Shown: positions 1 to 10,820, numbered from the stretch's first letter. The stretch is DNA of 64,000 nucleotides from Okapia johnstoni (GCA_024291935.2 JAGTYA010000024.1:5518001-5582000), one strand, 5' to 3'. Numbers and translations: made by a program. The notes: generated by a model from the letters alone, not told the origin.

Positions 1-768
1 CACAGATGTCAAATAAACACCTGAAGAATCCTTAACATTATTAGTCATTGGGGAAATGCAAATTATAACCAAATGAGACAGCATTACATACACACTAGAA
101 TGGCCAAAATGAAGGCGACTACAATACCAAGGAGAAGATACAGGGCCACCAGAAATCTCATACTTTGCTGATAGATATGCAAAATGTGACAGTTGCTTTG
201 AAAACCAGTGTGGCAGTTTCTTATATAGCTAAGCACACATTTTCCATGCAACCCAGTAATTCTGCTCCTGGGCATTTACCAAGGGAAAAAAAATGTATCT
301 ACACACAGACTTGCACATGAATTTCATAACAGCTCTATTCATAGCAGTCATAGACTGACAAATGAATAAACAAAACATGGTATAACCATACAACAGAATG
401 CCAGCCAGCAATAAAAAAGAATCAACTGTGCCAATACTCAGAACTCACAGACGAATCTCTAAAGAAAGCATCATGCTAAGTGTGAAAGCCCAGACACAAA
501 AGGCTATGTACATTTATATGTTATTCTGGAGAAAGAAAACTATAGAGACAGAAATCAGGCCAGTGATTTCCTGGGGCTGAAGATGAGAGGAGAAGATATA
601 CTTCCAAGGGAGACGAAGGGCTTTCATAGGATGATGGAAATATTCTATATCTTGACTGAGGTGGTGGCTATAGGACTGTATACGTTTGTCAGAGTTCATT
701 AAACCATGTAGTTTAAAAGGGTGATTTTTACTTTATGCAAATTATACTTCAATAAAACAGATTGTTCC
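1..768 (+). mobile_element. L1M LINE, 3' end (cut by window start)
   Basis: This is the end of an old mammalian L1. It shows the ORF2 tail order typical of L1M: the gaaatgcaaatta phrase, 'tcctgggcatttacc', 'agctctattcatagcagtcat', then the 3' UTR phrase 'atatcttgactgaggtggtgg' and a closing 'ttcaataaaac'. Many stops and indels break the frame. The element continues to the left of the window. The subfamily is probably L1MA or L1MB; this is inferred from memory of the consensus. Confidence 0.85.
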
Positions 769-1440
769 TAAAACGATTTGTTTGAAAGAACGTCCAATTC
801 TATGAGGAAATTATTCTATTCATTTCTGACCAAACCCTCCTCCGTCTGGCTGACCTCCAAGCCTCCCTTGACGACTCCCACATCCATCACAGACACGGGT
901 CAGGCAAGAGTGCGGGGAAGGTCTGGTCAGATCTGCCCCCATGTAGGAAACCTCTGAGTGTGAGGTCATTCTGGTGGTGCTCAGTGTGCCCTGGGCCCAT
1001 ATCCTAGGTGGGTTGGATAGGGTGATGGGGTCCATGACTTCTGCAGAGACTTTGCAGGAAACTGGAAAGAGGGGGAGGGGTGCACAGCACTTGTCCCACC
1101 CAGGCAAGGTGTCCTTCCTGCTCGAGAAGGAAATCCCTGTCCCAGCTCCGCAGAGTTCAGTGTCTGGGCCCAGGCCTGGGGGTGCCTGTCTGCTAGTCAG
1201 CACCAGCTTCACCCAGAGCTGCCACCTGTCAGCCAGGAAAGTGGGCACCCCTGGGGCTCCATGCACACGTGTGCACCTGGGTACGTCCCTGCTGCCTCCT
1301 CTGCTCTCTGATATCCCCTCCAGGCTGCCCCATCAGGGATGTGTTCCCAGTGGGACCCTCACTGGGAAGGGGGTGAGTGTGGGCGACTGAGTGATGGAGC
1401 CCTTAGCAGGGCCGGCAAGCTGGCACTATAAAGTGACACT
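769..1440. other. unique GC-rich stretch
   Basis: I recognise no repeat or gene here. Open frames exist on both strands (138 and 148 codons), but they overlap each other and lack recognisable protein character or splice-like boundaries. I treat them as chance frames in GC-rich DNA. Confidence 0.5.
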
Positions 1441-1600
1441 CCCAACAACCCTCGGACAGGGAGATGATGACACAGAGTAGGGAAAGGGAGGCTCAGAGAG
1501 GGTGAGCAGTTTGACTCTGTCACACAGCTAAAGGCAGCAGAGGCAGGATTCAAACCCAGGTCTACTCTCACCCACTGCTCCACACAGCCACGTGACCACT
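1440..1600 (-). repeat. MIR SINE remnant
   Basis: The order 'ggctcagagagggtgagcag', 'cacacagctaaaggcagcag' and 'gattcaaacccaggtctac' is the reverse complement of the MIR core and tRNA-derived head. Confidence 0.75.
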
Positions 1601-1701
1601 AGGCCACCCAGACCTCGCTGGTGACATCGCTTATTTGGCAGATGGTGAGTTTGCCAGCACTTTCGCCTGTATGGCCTCCTTCACTGCCCACAGCATCATC
1701 T

Positions 1702-1788
1702 GGGGTGGGGGAGGTGTTATTTCCACTGGACACGTGAGGAGACAGAGCCTCAAAGAAGGGAGGGGACTCACCCTAAGTCGTCCTGTGC
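1702..1788 (-). repeat. MIR SINE, left half (split by SINEs)
   Basis: The phrase 'gtgaggagacagagcctcaa' followed by 'gactcaccctaagtcgtcctg' matches an antisense MIR. It stops abruptly at a Bov-tA boundary and resumes near 2236 with 'cagagctgggatttggccca'. One MIR was therefore split by later insertions. Confidence 0.6.
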
Positions 1789-1918
1789 GTGCTAAGCCTC
1801 AGTCGTGTCCGACTCTTTGCGACCCCATGGACTGTAGCCTGCCAGTCTCCTCTGTCCGTGGGGATTCTCCAGGCAAGAATCCACTGAAGTGGATTTCCAT
1901 GTCCTCGGGGGCAGGGGG
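1789..1918 (-). mobile_element. Bov-tA SINE, antisense, 3' part
   Basis: The 'cagtcgtgtccgactctttg' and 'gaccccatggactgtagcct' phrases are the antisense body of a Bov-tA. The copy is interrupted at about 1919 by a sense Bov-tA and resumes at about 2128 with its tRNA-like head. Confidence 0.75.
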
Positions 1919-2127
1919 GAGGGCTTCTCTCATAGCTCAGTCAGTAAATCATCTGCCTGCAATGCAGGAGACCCAGGTTCGATTCCTGGGTCTGGAAGAT
2001 CCCTTGGAGAAGGAAATGGCAACTCACTCCAGTATTCTTGCCTGGAGAATCCCATGGACAGAGGAGCCTGACGGGCTATACAGTCCATGGGGTAGCAAGA
2101 GTCGGACACGGCTTAGCGACTAAAGCC
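1919..2127 (+). mobile_element. Bov-tA SINE inserted into another Bov-tA
   Basis: This is a complete sense copy. It has a tRNA-like head (box A region 'tagctcagtcagtaaatc', box B 'ggttcgattcc'), the body 'ccagtattcttgcctggaga', 'ccatggacagaggagcctga', and the tail 'gagtcggacacggcttagcg'. A short CCA-rich tail follows. It sits inside the antisense Bov-tA on either side, so it is the younger of the two. Confidence 0.85.
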
Positions 2128-2235
2128 ACCACCACCTCCAGAGAATCTTTCCGATCCAGGGATCAAACCCACATCTCTTACATCTGCATTTGCAGGCAGG
2201 TTCTTTACCACTAGCATCACCTGGGAAGCCCTGTA
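2128..2235 (-). mobile_element. Bov-tA SINE, antisense, 5' (tRNA head) part
   Basis: 'gatccagggatcaaaccc' through 'ggttctttaccactagc' and 'cctgggaagccc' is the antisense tRNA-like head. It completes the copy that begins at 1789. Confidence 0.75.
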
Positions 2236-2290
2236 AGGGGCAGAGCTGGGATTTGGCCCAGGTCCCAGGTCTGTGCAACACCAGTGACAC
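2236..2290 (-). repeat. MIR SINE, right half
   Basis: 'cagagctgggatttggccca' continues the antisense MIR that breaks off at 1788. Confidence 0.55.
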
Positions 2291-2875
2291 AGGCTGGGAT
2301 GACGGGGGCTCATCCTCAGCAATCCCTGCCACTCCCCGCTCTAATGAATTAGGGCCACAAAAGATAAAACCAGACATGAAACTAGATAATAAAGTTAACT
2401 TAAATATGAATAAAATTCCTAATAATTAAAAAAAACATACCCAGCTACTTCCCACCAGCCCACAACCCTGGCGAGTCCTCTGTGATGGGCTCCCTTCAGC
2501 TCTAGAACAATGTCTATTGAATGTCAGCCACAATTCCTGCCACCTGAGAAACTGCATTCCTAGGGCCAAGGTAGGAGAAGGAGGACCCTCAGCATTATTA
2601 CCATTAACTCCACTGGGGAGGCAATGCTTCAGGTTCCCGATGACAGGGTCTTAGAGGAAGAGAAAGGGCTTTGGATGACAGAACCTGGATGGGAAGAAGA
2701 TTCCCACAGGCTAGAGCTGCTGAGGGAGACTCACAGAGAGGAACTTCATATGTAAATGTGAGTTTAGCATGCAGTGCGAAGTTCTGAACTGAGATGAGAA
2801 AAACAAATCAATGGCTCAGGTTCAGAGGAGAGAGACCGGTTTTGATGGGCGCTGACAGGGAGCTCAATGTGAACC
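2291..2875. other. unique stretch
   Basis: No gene is seen. There is a short A-rich segment near 2360-2440. The rest has no repeat I recognise. Confidence 0.5.
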
Positions 2876-3035
2876 CATAGAAATCGGGTGTTTACTATGT
2901 ATTAGGTACTCACATGAGCTTTATCCTCCCAATACACTTTCAAGGTTGGTGCCAACAGTATTCAGGACAAGAGAAAACTGAAGTTCAGAAAGCTAGAAGT
3001 CACAGAGCTAGTAAGTAGAGAGATGAGATTTGAAT
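2876..3035 (-). repeat. MIR SINE remnant
   Basis: 'tttactatgtattaggtact', 'caaggttggtgccaacagta' and 'cacagagctagtaagtagag' follow the antisense MIR order. Confidence 0.65.
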
Positions 3036-3047
3036 TTTGATTTATTT

Positions 3048-3262
3048 GAGTCTCCCTGGTGGCTCAGAAGGTAAACAATCTGCCTGCAATGTGGGAGACC
3101 CAGGTTCGATCCCCGGGTTGGGAAGATCCCCTGCAGAAGGAAATGGCTATCCACTCCAGTATTTTTGCCTGGAGAATTCCATGGACAGAGGAACCTGGAA
3201 GGCTACAGTCCATGGGGTCACAAAGAGTCAGACATGACTGAGCGACTAACACATTCACTTTA
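3048..3262 (+). mobile_element. Bov-tA SINE
   Basis: This is a full sense copy with head 'ccctggtggctcagaaggta', box B 'ggttcgatcc', the 'gggaagatcccctgcagaag' linker, and the end 'agtcagacatgactgagcga'. The 66-codon frame across it is SINE sequence, not a gene. Confidence 0.9.
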
Positions 3263-3424
3263 TTTTACTCTGAAACCAACTCTCCTGTGCACCTTACTGC
3301 CTTTTAGGACATGTTAATAGAAGTCAGGAGTCTAGAAGAAGGGAGGTGAGAGTCCTGTTCAACTGGGAGACTGGGATCTACATGCCCGTTTGAACTTTGT
3401 CAAAGAGCCTTCAGACTAAAAAGG

Positions 3425-3565
3425 GCATGGAAACCAGATCGCATGAATAAATGAGTTCATTTGATAGTTTTCTTAGGTTGCTCTTATGTTCTAGGTTCTC
3501 TTGTAGGCACTGGAAATAAAGAGGTGAAGAAGACTGACAAAGTCCCTGTTCTCACGGAGTTTATG
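3425..3565 (-). repeat. L2 LINE 3' end remnant
   Basis: 'gttctcttgtaggcactgga', 'gacaaagtccctgttctcac' and 'ggagtttatgtgcaa' match the antisense L2 3' end, which reads as a 'shared size, then stop' fragment with no open frame. Confidence 0.55.
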
Positions 3566-3569
3566 TGCA

Positions 3570-3775
3570 ATTTTTTATCCATGAAATATTAGATTATATA
3601 TATGATATATTAAAATATACTAAATATTAATACATGTGTTAGTAAATCAATCTTATCTGACTCTATGTGACCCCATGTTAAATATGTATATATAATATAC
3701 TATTTAATGTATATGTAAGTATGTTTTGTATGTATATAGTATGTGTGTGTGTGTGTGTATATATATTTTTTATGA
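3570..3775. repeat. AT-rich and TG microsatellite tract
   Basis: A TA-rich stretch leads into a (TG)n run near 3741-3760 and then TATATA. A short Bov-tA-like scrap ('ctatgtgaccccatg') lies at about 3645-3680. Confidence 0.75.
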
Positions 3776-3968
3776 CATGTGTGCTCGGTCCTATTCAACT
3801 CTTTGTGACCCCACAGACTGTAACATACCAGGCTCCTCTGTCCATAGGGTTCTCCAGGCAAGAATACTGGAGTAGGTTGCCATTTCCTACTCCAGGGGAT
3901 CTTCCCGACCCAGGGATTGAACCTGGGTCTCCTGCATTGCAGTCAGATTCTTCACCACTGTGCCACAT
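3776..3968 (-). mobile_element. Bov-tA SINE
   Basis: Antisense copy: 'caactctttgtgaccccac', 'ctccaggcaagaatactgga', 'gatcttcccgacccagggat', ending in the antisense head 'cagtcagattcttcaccact'. Confidence 0.85.
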
Positions 3969-4002
3969 ATATACATCTCTCTATATGAAAATCTTCAGTA
4001 CT

Positions 4003-4245
4003 TTTTGTTAGGTACCTATAAATGAAGTTACTGGCTATAGGGTGGTTGATACAGAAACTGCCAAACTTTTCCAAAATAGCTATACTATATAATACTCCCA
4101 GAAGCAATGTAAGAGAACTTTAGTCACCCTATATCCTCATCAACACTTGGTATTGTCAGATTTTTAATTTAGGTATGACTGATATCTCATGATATTTTTG
4201 ATTTTTATATCCTGGATAACTAATAACATCATATTTGATAAAATT
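4003..4245 (-). mobile_element. L1M LINE fragment
   Basis: 'aaactgccaaacttttccaa', 'ctcccagaagcaatgtaaga' and 'cacttggtattgtcagattt' are antisense L1 ORF2 tail phrases. The fragment ends where the outer BovB begins. Confidence 0.75.
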
Positions 4246-4267
4246 TTATGTATATATACATGGTTGT

Positions 4268-5159
4268 TGTGGTTATTTTTCAGTAGTTAAGTCCTGTCTG
4301 ATGCTTTGCCACCTCTCAGAGTACAGACACTAGGCTTCCCTGTCCTTCACTATCTCCCAGTCTGCTCGAATTCATGTCCATTGAGTTAGTGAAGTCATTT
4401 AACGATCTCATCCTTGGCCACCCTCTTCACCTTTTGCCTTCAATCTTTCCCATGATTAAGGTCCTTTCCAATGAGTTAGCTCTTTGCATCAGGTGGCCAA
4501 AGTATTGGAGCTTCAGCTTCAACATCAGTCCTTCCAATGAATATTCTGGACTGATTTCCTTTAGGATTGACTGGTATGATCTCCTTACAGGCCAAGAAAA
4601 TCTCAAGAGTCCTCTCCAGCACCACAATTCAAAAGCATCAATTCTTTGCATTCAGCCTTCTTTATGGTCCAACTCTCATATCCATACATGGCTACTGGAA
4701 AAAATCATAGCTTTGACTATATGGACTTTTTGTTGGCAAAGTGATGTCTCTGCTTTTTAATATGCTGTCTAAGTTTGTCATAGCTTTTCTTCCAAGCAGC
4801 AAGTGTCTTTTAATTTCATGGCTGCAGTCACCATGAACAGTGATTTTGGAGCCTCCCCCCCAAACAAATTCTGTCACTGCTTCCACTTTTTGCACTTCTA
4901 TTTGCCATGAAGTGATGGGACCAGATGCCATGATCTTAGATTTTTCAATGCTGACTTTAAGACAGCTTTTTGACTCTCTTATTTCTCCCTCATCAAGAAG
5001 CTCTTTAGTTCCTCTTCTCTTTCTGCCATTAGAGTAGTATCATCTGCATATCTGAGGTTGTTGATATTTCTTCTGGCAATCTTATTCCTGCCTGTGATTC
5101 ATCTACCCCTTCACTTCACATAAGGCACTCTGTGCATAATTTAAATAGAGTGACAATAT
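4268..5159 (-). mobile_element. Outer BovB LINE, left part (3' half)
   Basis: This is an antisense BovB starting at its 3' end ('gttgttgtggttatttttca') and running back into the reverse transcriptase (RT) domain. The RT catalytic box reads Y-A-D-D on the minus strand at 5039-5050. The copy stops at 5159 and resumes at 7864. The 9-bp sequence acagccttg is present at both edges (5160-5168 and 7855-7863), which is the target-site duplication of the BovB inserted between them. Confidence 0.92.
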
Positions 5160-5488
5160 ACAGCCTTGACAATATACAGTAGGAAGTCAAAAAATACCTA
5201 GAAATGCTTGGAGTAACAGGCAAATTTGGCCTTGGAGTACAGAATGAAGCAGGGCAAAGGCTAACAGAGCTTTGCCAAGAGAATGCACTGATCATAGAAA
5301 ACACCCTCTTCCAACAACACAAGAAAAGACTCTACACATGGGCATCACCATATGGTCAACACTGAAATCAGACTGATTATATTCTTTGTAGCCAAAGATG
5401 GAGAAGCTCTATACAGTCAGCAAAAACAAGACTGGAAGCTGACTGTGGCTCGGATCATGAACTCCTTATTGCCAAAAACAGACTTAAA

Positions 5489-7470
5489 TTGAAGAAAGTA
5501 GGGAAAATCACTGGAACATTCAGGTATGACCTAAATCAAATACCTTACAGTTATAGAGTAAAAGTGACAAATAGATTCAAGGGACTAGATCTGATAGACA
5601 GAGTGCCTGAAGAGCTATGGATGGAAGTTCGTGACATTGTACAGGAGACAGGGATCAAGACCATCCCCAAGAAAAAGAAATGCGGAAAGGCAAAAAGGTT
5701 GTCTGAGAAGGCCTTACGAATAGCTGTGAAAAGAAAAGTAGCAAAAGGCAAACGAGAAAAGGAAAGATATACCCATTTGAATGCAGAGTTCCAAAGAATA
5801 GCAAGGAGAGATAAGAAAGCCTTCCTCAGTGATCAATGCAAAAAATAGAGGAAAACAATAGAATTGGAAAGACTAGAGATCTCTTCAAGAAAATGAGATA
5901 CCAAGGGAACATTTCATGAAAAGATGGGCTCAATAAAGGACAGAAATGGTATGGACCTAACAGAAGCAGAAAATATTAAAAAGAGGTGGCAAGAATACAC
6001 AGAAGAACTATATGAAAAAGATCTTCACAACCCAGATGATCACGATGGTGTAATAACTCACCTAGAGCCAGACATCCTGGAGTGCAAAATCAAGTGGGCC
6101 TTAGGAAGCATCACTATGAACAAAGCTAATGGAAGTGATGGAATTCCAGTTGAGCTATTTCAAATCCTAAAAGATGATGCTGTGAAGGTGCTGTACTCAA
6201 TATGCCAGCAAATCTGGAAAACTCAGCAGTGGCCCCAGAACTGGAAAATGTCAGTTTTCATTCCAATCTCAAAGGAAGGCAATGCCAAAGAATGATCAAA
6301 CTACCACGCAGCTGCACTCATCTCACTCAATAGCAAAGTAATGCTCAAAATTGTCCAAGTCAGGCTTCAACAGTATGTGAACCGTGAACTTCCAGTTGCT
6401 CAAGCTGGATTTAGAAAAGGGAGAGGAACCAGAGATCAAATTGCCAACATTCACTGGATCATTGAAAAAGCAAGAGAGTTCCAGAAAAACATCTAATTCT
6501 GCTTTATTGACTATGCCAAAGCCTTTGACTGTGTGGATCACAATAAACTGTGGAAAATTCTGAAAGAGATGGGAATACCAGACCACCTGATCTGCCTCCT
6601 GAGAAATCTGTATGCAGGTCAAGAAGCAACAGTTAGAACTGAATATGGACAACAGATTGGTTCCAAATAGGAAAAGGAGTACATCAAGGCTGTATATTGT
6701 CACCCTGTTTATTTAACTTATATGCAGAGTACATCATGAGAAATGCTGGGCTGGATGAAGCACAAGCTGGAATCAAGATTGCTAGGAGAAATATCAATAA
6801 CCTGAGATATTCAGATGATACCACCCTTACGGCAGAAAGAGAAGAGCTAAAGAACTTCTTGACGAAAGTGAAAGAGGAGAGTGAAAAAGTTGGCTTAAAA
6901 CTCAACATTCAGAAAGCTAAGACCACGGCATCTGATTCCATCAGTTCAGTTCAGTTCAGTCGCTCAGTCGTGTCCAACTCTTTGTGACCCCATGGACTGT
7001 AGCACACTAGGCCTCCCTGTCCATCACCAACTCACAGAGTTTACTCAAACTCATGCCCACTGAGTCAGTGATGCCGTCCAACCATCTCATCCTCTGTCAT
7101 CCCCTTCTCCTCCTGCCTTCAATCTTTCCCAGCATCAGGGTCTTTTCCAATGAGTCAGTTCTTTGCATCAGGTGGCCAGAGTATTGGAGTTTCATCTGAT
7201 CCCATCACTTCATGGCAAATAGATGCAGAAACAGTGGAAACAGTGACAGACTTTATTTTGGGGGGCTCCAAAATCACCGAAAATGGTTACTGCAGCCATG
7301 AAATTAAAAGACGCTTGCTTATTGGAAGAAAAGTTATGACAAACATAGACAGTACATTAAAAAGCAGAGCCATTACTTTGCCAAAAAAGGTCCATCTAGT
7401 CAGAGCTATGGTTTTTCCAGTAGTCATGTATGGATGTGAGAGTTGGACTATAAAGAAAGCTGAGTGCTGA
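5489..7470 (+). pseudogene. BovB ORF2 reverse transcriptase remnant (inner copy)
   Basis: The remains code for the RT of an RTE-class non-LTR retrotransposon, which copies element RNA into DNA at the nicked target. Open pieces run 5489-5848 (basic linker before the RT), 5924-6295 (start of the RT, with K-A-N-G-S-D-G-I-P), 6697-6987 (motif C), and 7150-7470 (C-terminal part). In-frame stops fall at 5846-5848, 6293-6295 and 6494-6496. The catalytic box reads Y-S-D-D at 6808-6819, where a sibling copy has Y-A-D-D. A separate insertion at 6941 also breaks the frame. The copy is dead. Confidence 0.88.
6941..7192 (-). mobile_element. BovB 3'-end fragment inserted in the inner BovB
   Basis: A 252-bp antisense BovB 3' end ('cagttcagttcagttcagtc', 'aggcctccctgtccatcacc', 'gcatcaggtggccagagtat') interrupts the inner BovB. 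It is flanked by catctgattcca (6929-6940) and catctgatccca (7193-7204), a 12-bp target-site duplication with one mismatch. It is the youngest layer of the nest. Confidence 0.92.
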
Positions 7471-7863
7471 AGAATTGATGCTTTTGAAGTGTGGTGTTGG
7501 GGAAGACTCTTGAGAATGTCTTGGACTGCAAGGAGATCCAACCAGTTGATCCTAAGGGAAATCAGTCCTGAATATTCGTTGGAAGGACTGATGATGAAGC
7601 TGAAACTCTAATACATTGGCCACCTGATGTGAAGAACTGACTGGGAAAGACCCTGATGCTGGGAAATATTGAAGGTAGGAGGAGAAGGGGATGACAGAGG
7701 ATGAGATGATTGGATGGCATCACCAACTCAATGGACATGAGTTTGAGAAAACTCCAGCAGTTGGTGACGGACAGGGAGGCCTGGCATGCTGCAGTCCATT
7801 GGGTTGCAGAGTCGGACACGACTGAGTGACTGAACTGAATTCAACTGAACTGTTACAGCCTTG

Positions 7864-9285
7864 TCTTACTCCTTTCCCAATTTTGAACCAATTAGTTGTT
7901 CCATGTAAGGTTTTAACTGTTACTTCTTGACCCACATACAGGTTTCCTAGGAGACAGGTAAGGTGGTCTGTTATCCCCTTCTCTTTAAGAATTTTCCACA
8001 ATTTGTTGTGATCCACACAGTCAAAGGCTTTCACTTGGTCTATGAAGCAGAGGTAGATATTTTTCTGGAATTCTCTTGCTTTCTCTATGATCCAACAAAT
8101 GTTGGCAATTTGATCTCTAATTCCTCTGCCTCTTTTAAATACAGCTTGTGCGTCTTAAAGTTCTTGTTTCATGTACTGTCAAAGCCAGGCTTGAAAGATT
8201 TTGAGCATAACCTTACTAGTATGTGAAATAAGCACAGCTGTATGGTAGTTTGGAAATTCTTCGGCACTGTCCTTCTTTTAGATTGGAGTGAAAACTGACT
8301 TTTTCCTCCAGCCACTGCTGAGCTTTCCAAATTTGCTGACATGCTGAGTGCAGCACTTTAGCAGCAGCATCTTTTAGGATTTGCAGTAGCCCTGCTGGAA
8401 TTCCATCACCTCCACCAGCTTTGTTCGTAGTAATGCTTCTTAAGGCCCACTTGACTTCACACTCCAGGATGTTTGGCTCCGGGTGTGTTCCCACACCACT
8501 GTGGCTATCCAGGTCATTAAGACCTCTTTTGTACAGTCATTCTGTGTATTCTTGCTACCTCATCTTAATCTCTCCTGCTTCTGTTAGGTCCTTACCATTT
8601 CTGTCCTTTATCGTGCCCATCTTTGCAGGAAATGTTCCCTTTGCATTATAAACTTTCTTGAAGAGATCTCTAGTCTTTTCCATTCTATTGTTTTCTCTAT
8701 TTCTTTGCATTATTCATTTAAGAAGCCCTTATTATCTCTCCTTGCTATTCTCTGCAATTCTGCATTCAATTGGATATATCTTTCCCTCTCTCCCTTGCCT
8801 TTCACATCTCTTCTTTCCTCAGCTATTTGTAAAGCCTCCTCAGACAACCCTTTTTCTTTCTTGCTTTTCTTTTTCTTTGGGATGGTTTTGATCACTGCTT
8901 CCTATAAAATGTTATGAACCTTGTCCATAGTTCTTCAGACACTCTGTGTACCAGATCTAATCTCTTGAATCTATTCATCACCTCCACTATATAATCATAA
9001 GGGATTTGATTTAGGTCATACCTAAATGACCTAGTGTTTTTCCTTACTTTCTTCAGTTTAGCCTGAATTTTGCAATAAGGAGCTCATGATCTGAACTACA
9101 GTCAGCTCCAGGTCTTGATTTTGCTGATTGTATAGAGCTTCTCTGTCTTCAGCTATGAAGAATATAATCAGTCTGCTTTCAGTACTGACCATTTGGTGAT
9201 GTCATGTGTAAAGTCATCTCCTGTGTTGTTGGAAAAGAGTGTTTGCTATGACCAGTATGTTCCCTTGATGAAACTCCATCGTTGA
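7864..9285 (-). mobile_element. Outer BovB LINE, right part (5' half)
   Basis: This continues the antisense BovB from 5159. It runs from the RT ('gttgtgatccacacagtcaa' is antisense motif A) through the palm and fingers and the basic linker (about 8710-8895) to a 5' truncation near 9285. Frames are broken throughout. Confidence 0.92.
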
Positions 9286-9960
9286 TATATTAAACATAAT
9301 ATATCATACATATTAATACACTATAGATATAAAGTAGTCATAAGTTTCAGGAAGGAAAATGAGAAATGAAGACTAGAGATGAGGCTTCTAGTAGAGAGAG
9401 TGGTCAGGTAAAAATCATGGAGACTAGATGAAGGAAGTGTATATGTCCAGTTGAGAGGTGGGAGTGACTTGGATGTGGGTGTGGTATAGGAAGGCATGAG
9501 AGGTGGTCACTTACCCAGAAGCTGTTTGAAGGAATCAGATACTCATTCTAAAAAGATTTTCAGGGGACATAGTGTTGCCCTCCAACCTCAGAAATGTCAT
9601 ATGGACCAGAAGTTCTATTCTGGGGGCCCCAAAGAAATAGCAACATGCGTGAGGCCAACAAGGAAGCTGGTTTCACTCTGCAAAGACAAAGACCCTTCTG
9701 TCAGTTCTGCCCAGAGATGGACCGTGCTTGCTGGTGGAGGTGTACAAGTACAGACCAGCTTTCAAGACTGTAAGGTAGTGGACAATTAGCCTCTTTGATC
9801 AAAAGACATGGATGAAATCCTCCCTCTTCTACTATCTGTGCACCAGCCAGAACCAAGATACTTGAATATGAACAAAGTGATCCTGGGATCAGAGCTTCAC
9901 CCCAGAGTTTAGTCCAGGAAGTCTTCTCGTGGGATACGGAGATGGAGAGATTCTTTCCTA
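9286..9960. other. unique or unclassified stretch
   Basis: A 97-codon frame at 9496-9789 has no recognisable domain. The DNA at about 9530-9900 could be an old transposon, but I cannot name it. Confidence 0.4.
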
Positions 9961-9964
9961 CTGA

Positions 9965-10450
9965 AATCCATTTTTAAAAATTAAAAACAATACATTAGTA
10001 GTAGATGCTCATTACAGAAAATTTGGAAAGTATAAAAAGAAAATCAAAATCCCCTGTAACCACCCCCCACCAGAGATAACAACTGTTGTTAGTTTTACAT
10101 GCATTCTTCTGGGTTTTATTAGTCCCAAGTGTATATAAACAAAAACTGAAATGTACTTTATATTCAGTTTTATATGCCACTTTTTTCTCTAGCTCTTAAT
10201 TTATAAGCATTTCCCAACATAAATTTCTTGTGAAAGTTTCATTGTGAATGACACCTCAATCAATATTCCATCATAATTATTTTTCATTCATAACTGGTTC
10301 AGCCAATCTGCCATTGTTAGGCATTTAGATGGTTCCCAGCATCTGGCCGCTAAAAATGATGCTGGATGAACTCTGCACATATACCTTTGTGTCCATCTCT
10401 GATTATTTCCTTATGACCAATTTCTGGCCTCACCAGGTCAAAGGGTATGG
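9965..10450. repeat. ancient L1-like 3' UTR remnant
   Basis: 'gctcattacagaaaatttgg', 'ccaccagagataacaactgt', 'gattatttccttatgacc' and 'aggtcaaagggtatgggcat' match a widespread old mammalian repeat I believe to be an L1M/L1ME 3' UTR. The exact family is uncertain. Confidence 0.5.
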
Positions 10451-10810
10451 GCATATTTAAAGCTTTTAATAGAAGCCGTGAAGTTGCCGCCATGGAGAGC
10501 TGACCTGGATTCCACTCCCTACTCGGGGTCTAGGAGCATCCTCAAGCCTTCCTCCTTCAGCATTGACTTTCCTCCCTTAGCCTTCTCTCTTGACTCCCTT
10601 GGGAAACACAATAGAAAAGGATTATATTCTGAAATAACTTAATTATGTTTTTATCTGAAGGTATTTTAAAAAGTCAACGTAATTACTCCAGTCCCATTAA
10701 GTTTAATTTGTAGCAGATTACGCCTTTAACATGAAGCTAGGGTTGATTTGCTGGCTGGAGTAGAGATGGAGTTTGGCGGGTTTTTGGTTTGGTTTTTTTT
10801 GTATTGTCTC
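10451..10810. other. unique stretch with AT-rich conserved-looking island
   Basis: 10620-10745 is complex, AT-rich, repeat-free sequence with homeodomain-type cores (ttaatta, cattaa, taattt). See the finding. The rest shows nothing. Confidence 0.4.
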
Positions 10811-10820
10811 AGTAAGTTCA

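Larger units (their letters stand above)
5169..7854 (+). mobile_element. Inner BovB LINE inserted in the outer BovB
   Basis: This is a 5'-truncated sense BovB beginning downstream of the endonuclease region and ending in the usual 'ctgaactgaattcaactgaa' tail. It is flanked by acagccttg on both sides. At its 5' edge the 13-mer tgacaatatacag occurs twice (5151-5163 and 5167-5179), which suggests filler synthesis at the junction. A 252-bp BovB 3' end was later inserted at 6941-7192. Confidence 0.92.

Noticed and set aside
974..1390. 138-codon frame with a 148-codon frame on the other strand
   Set aside because: Overlapping frames in GC-rich DNA, no domain, no splice or promoter context.
1635..2123. 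162-codon frame
   Set aside because: Most of it is read through Bov-tA SINE sequence (about 1789-2123); no independent gene evidence.
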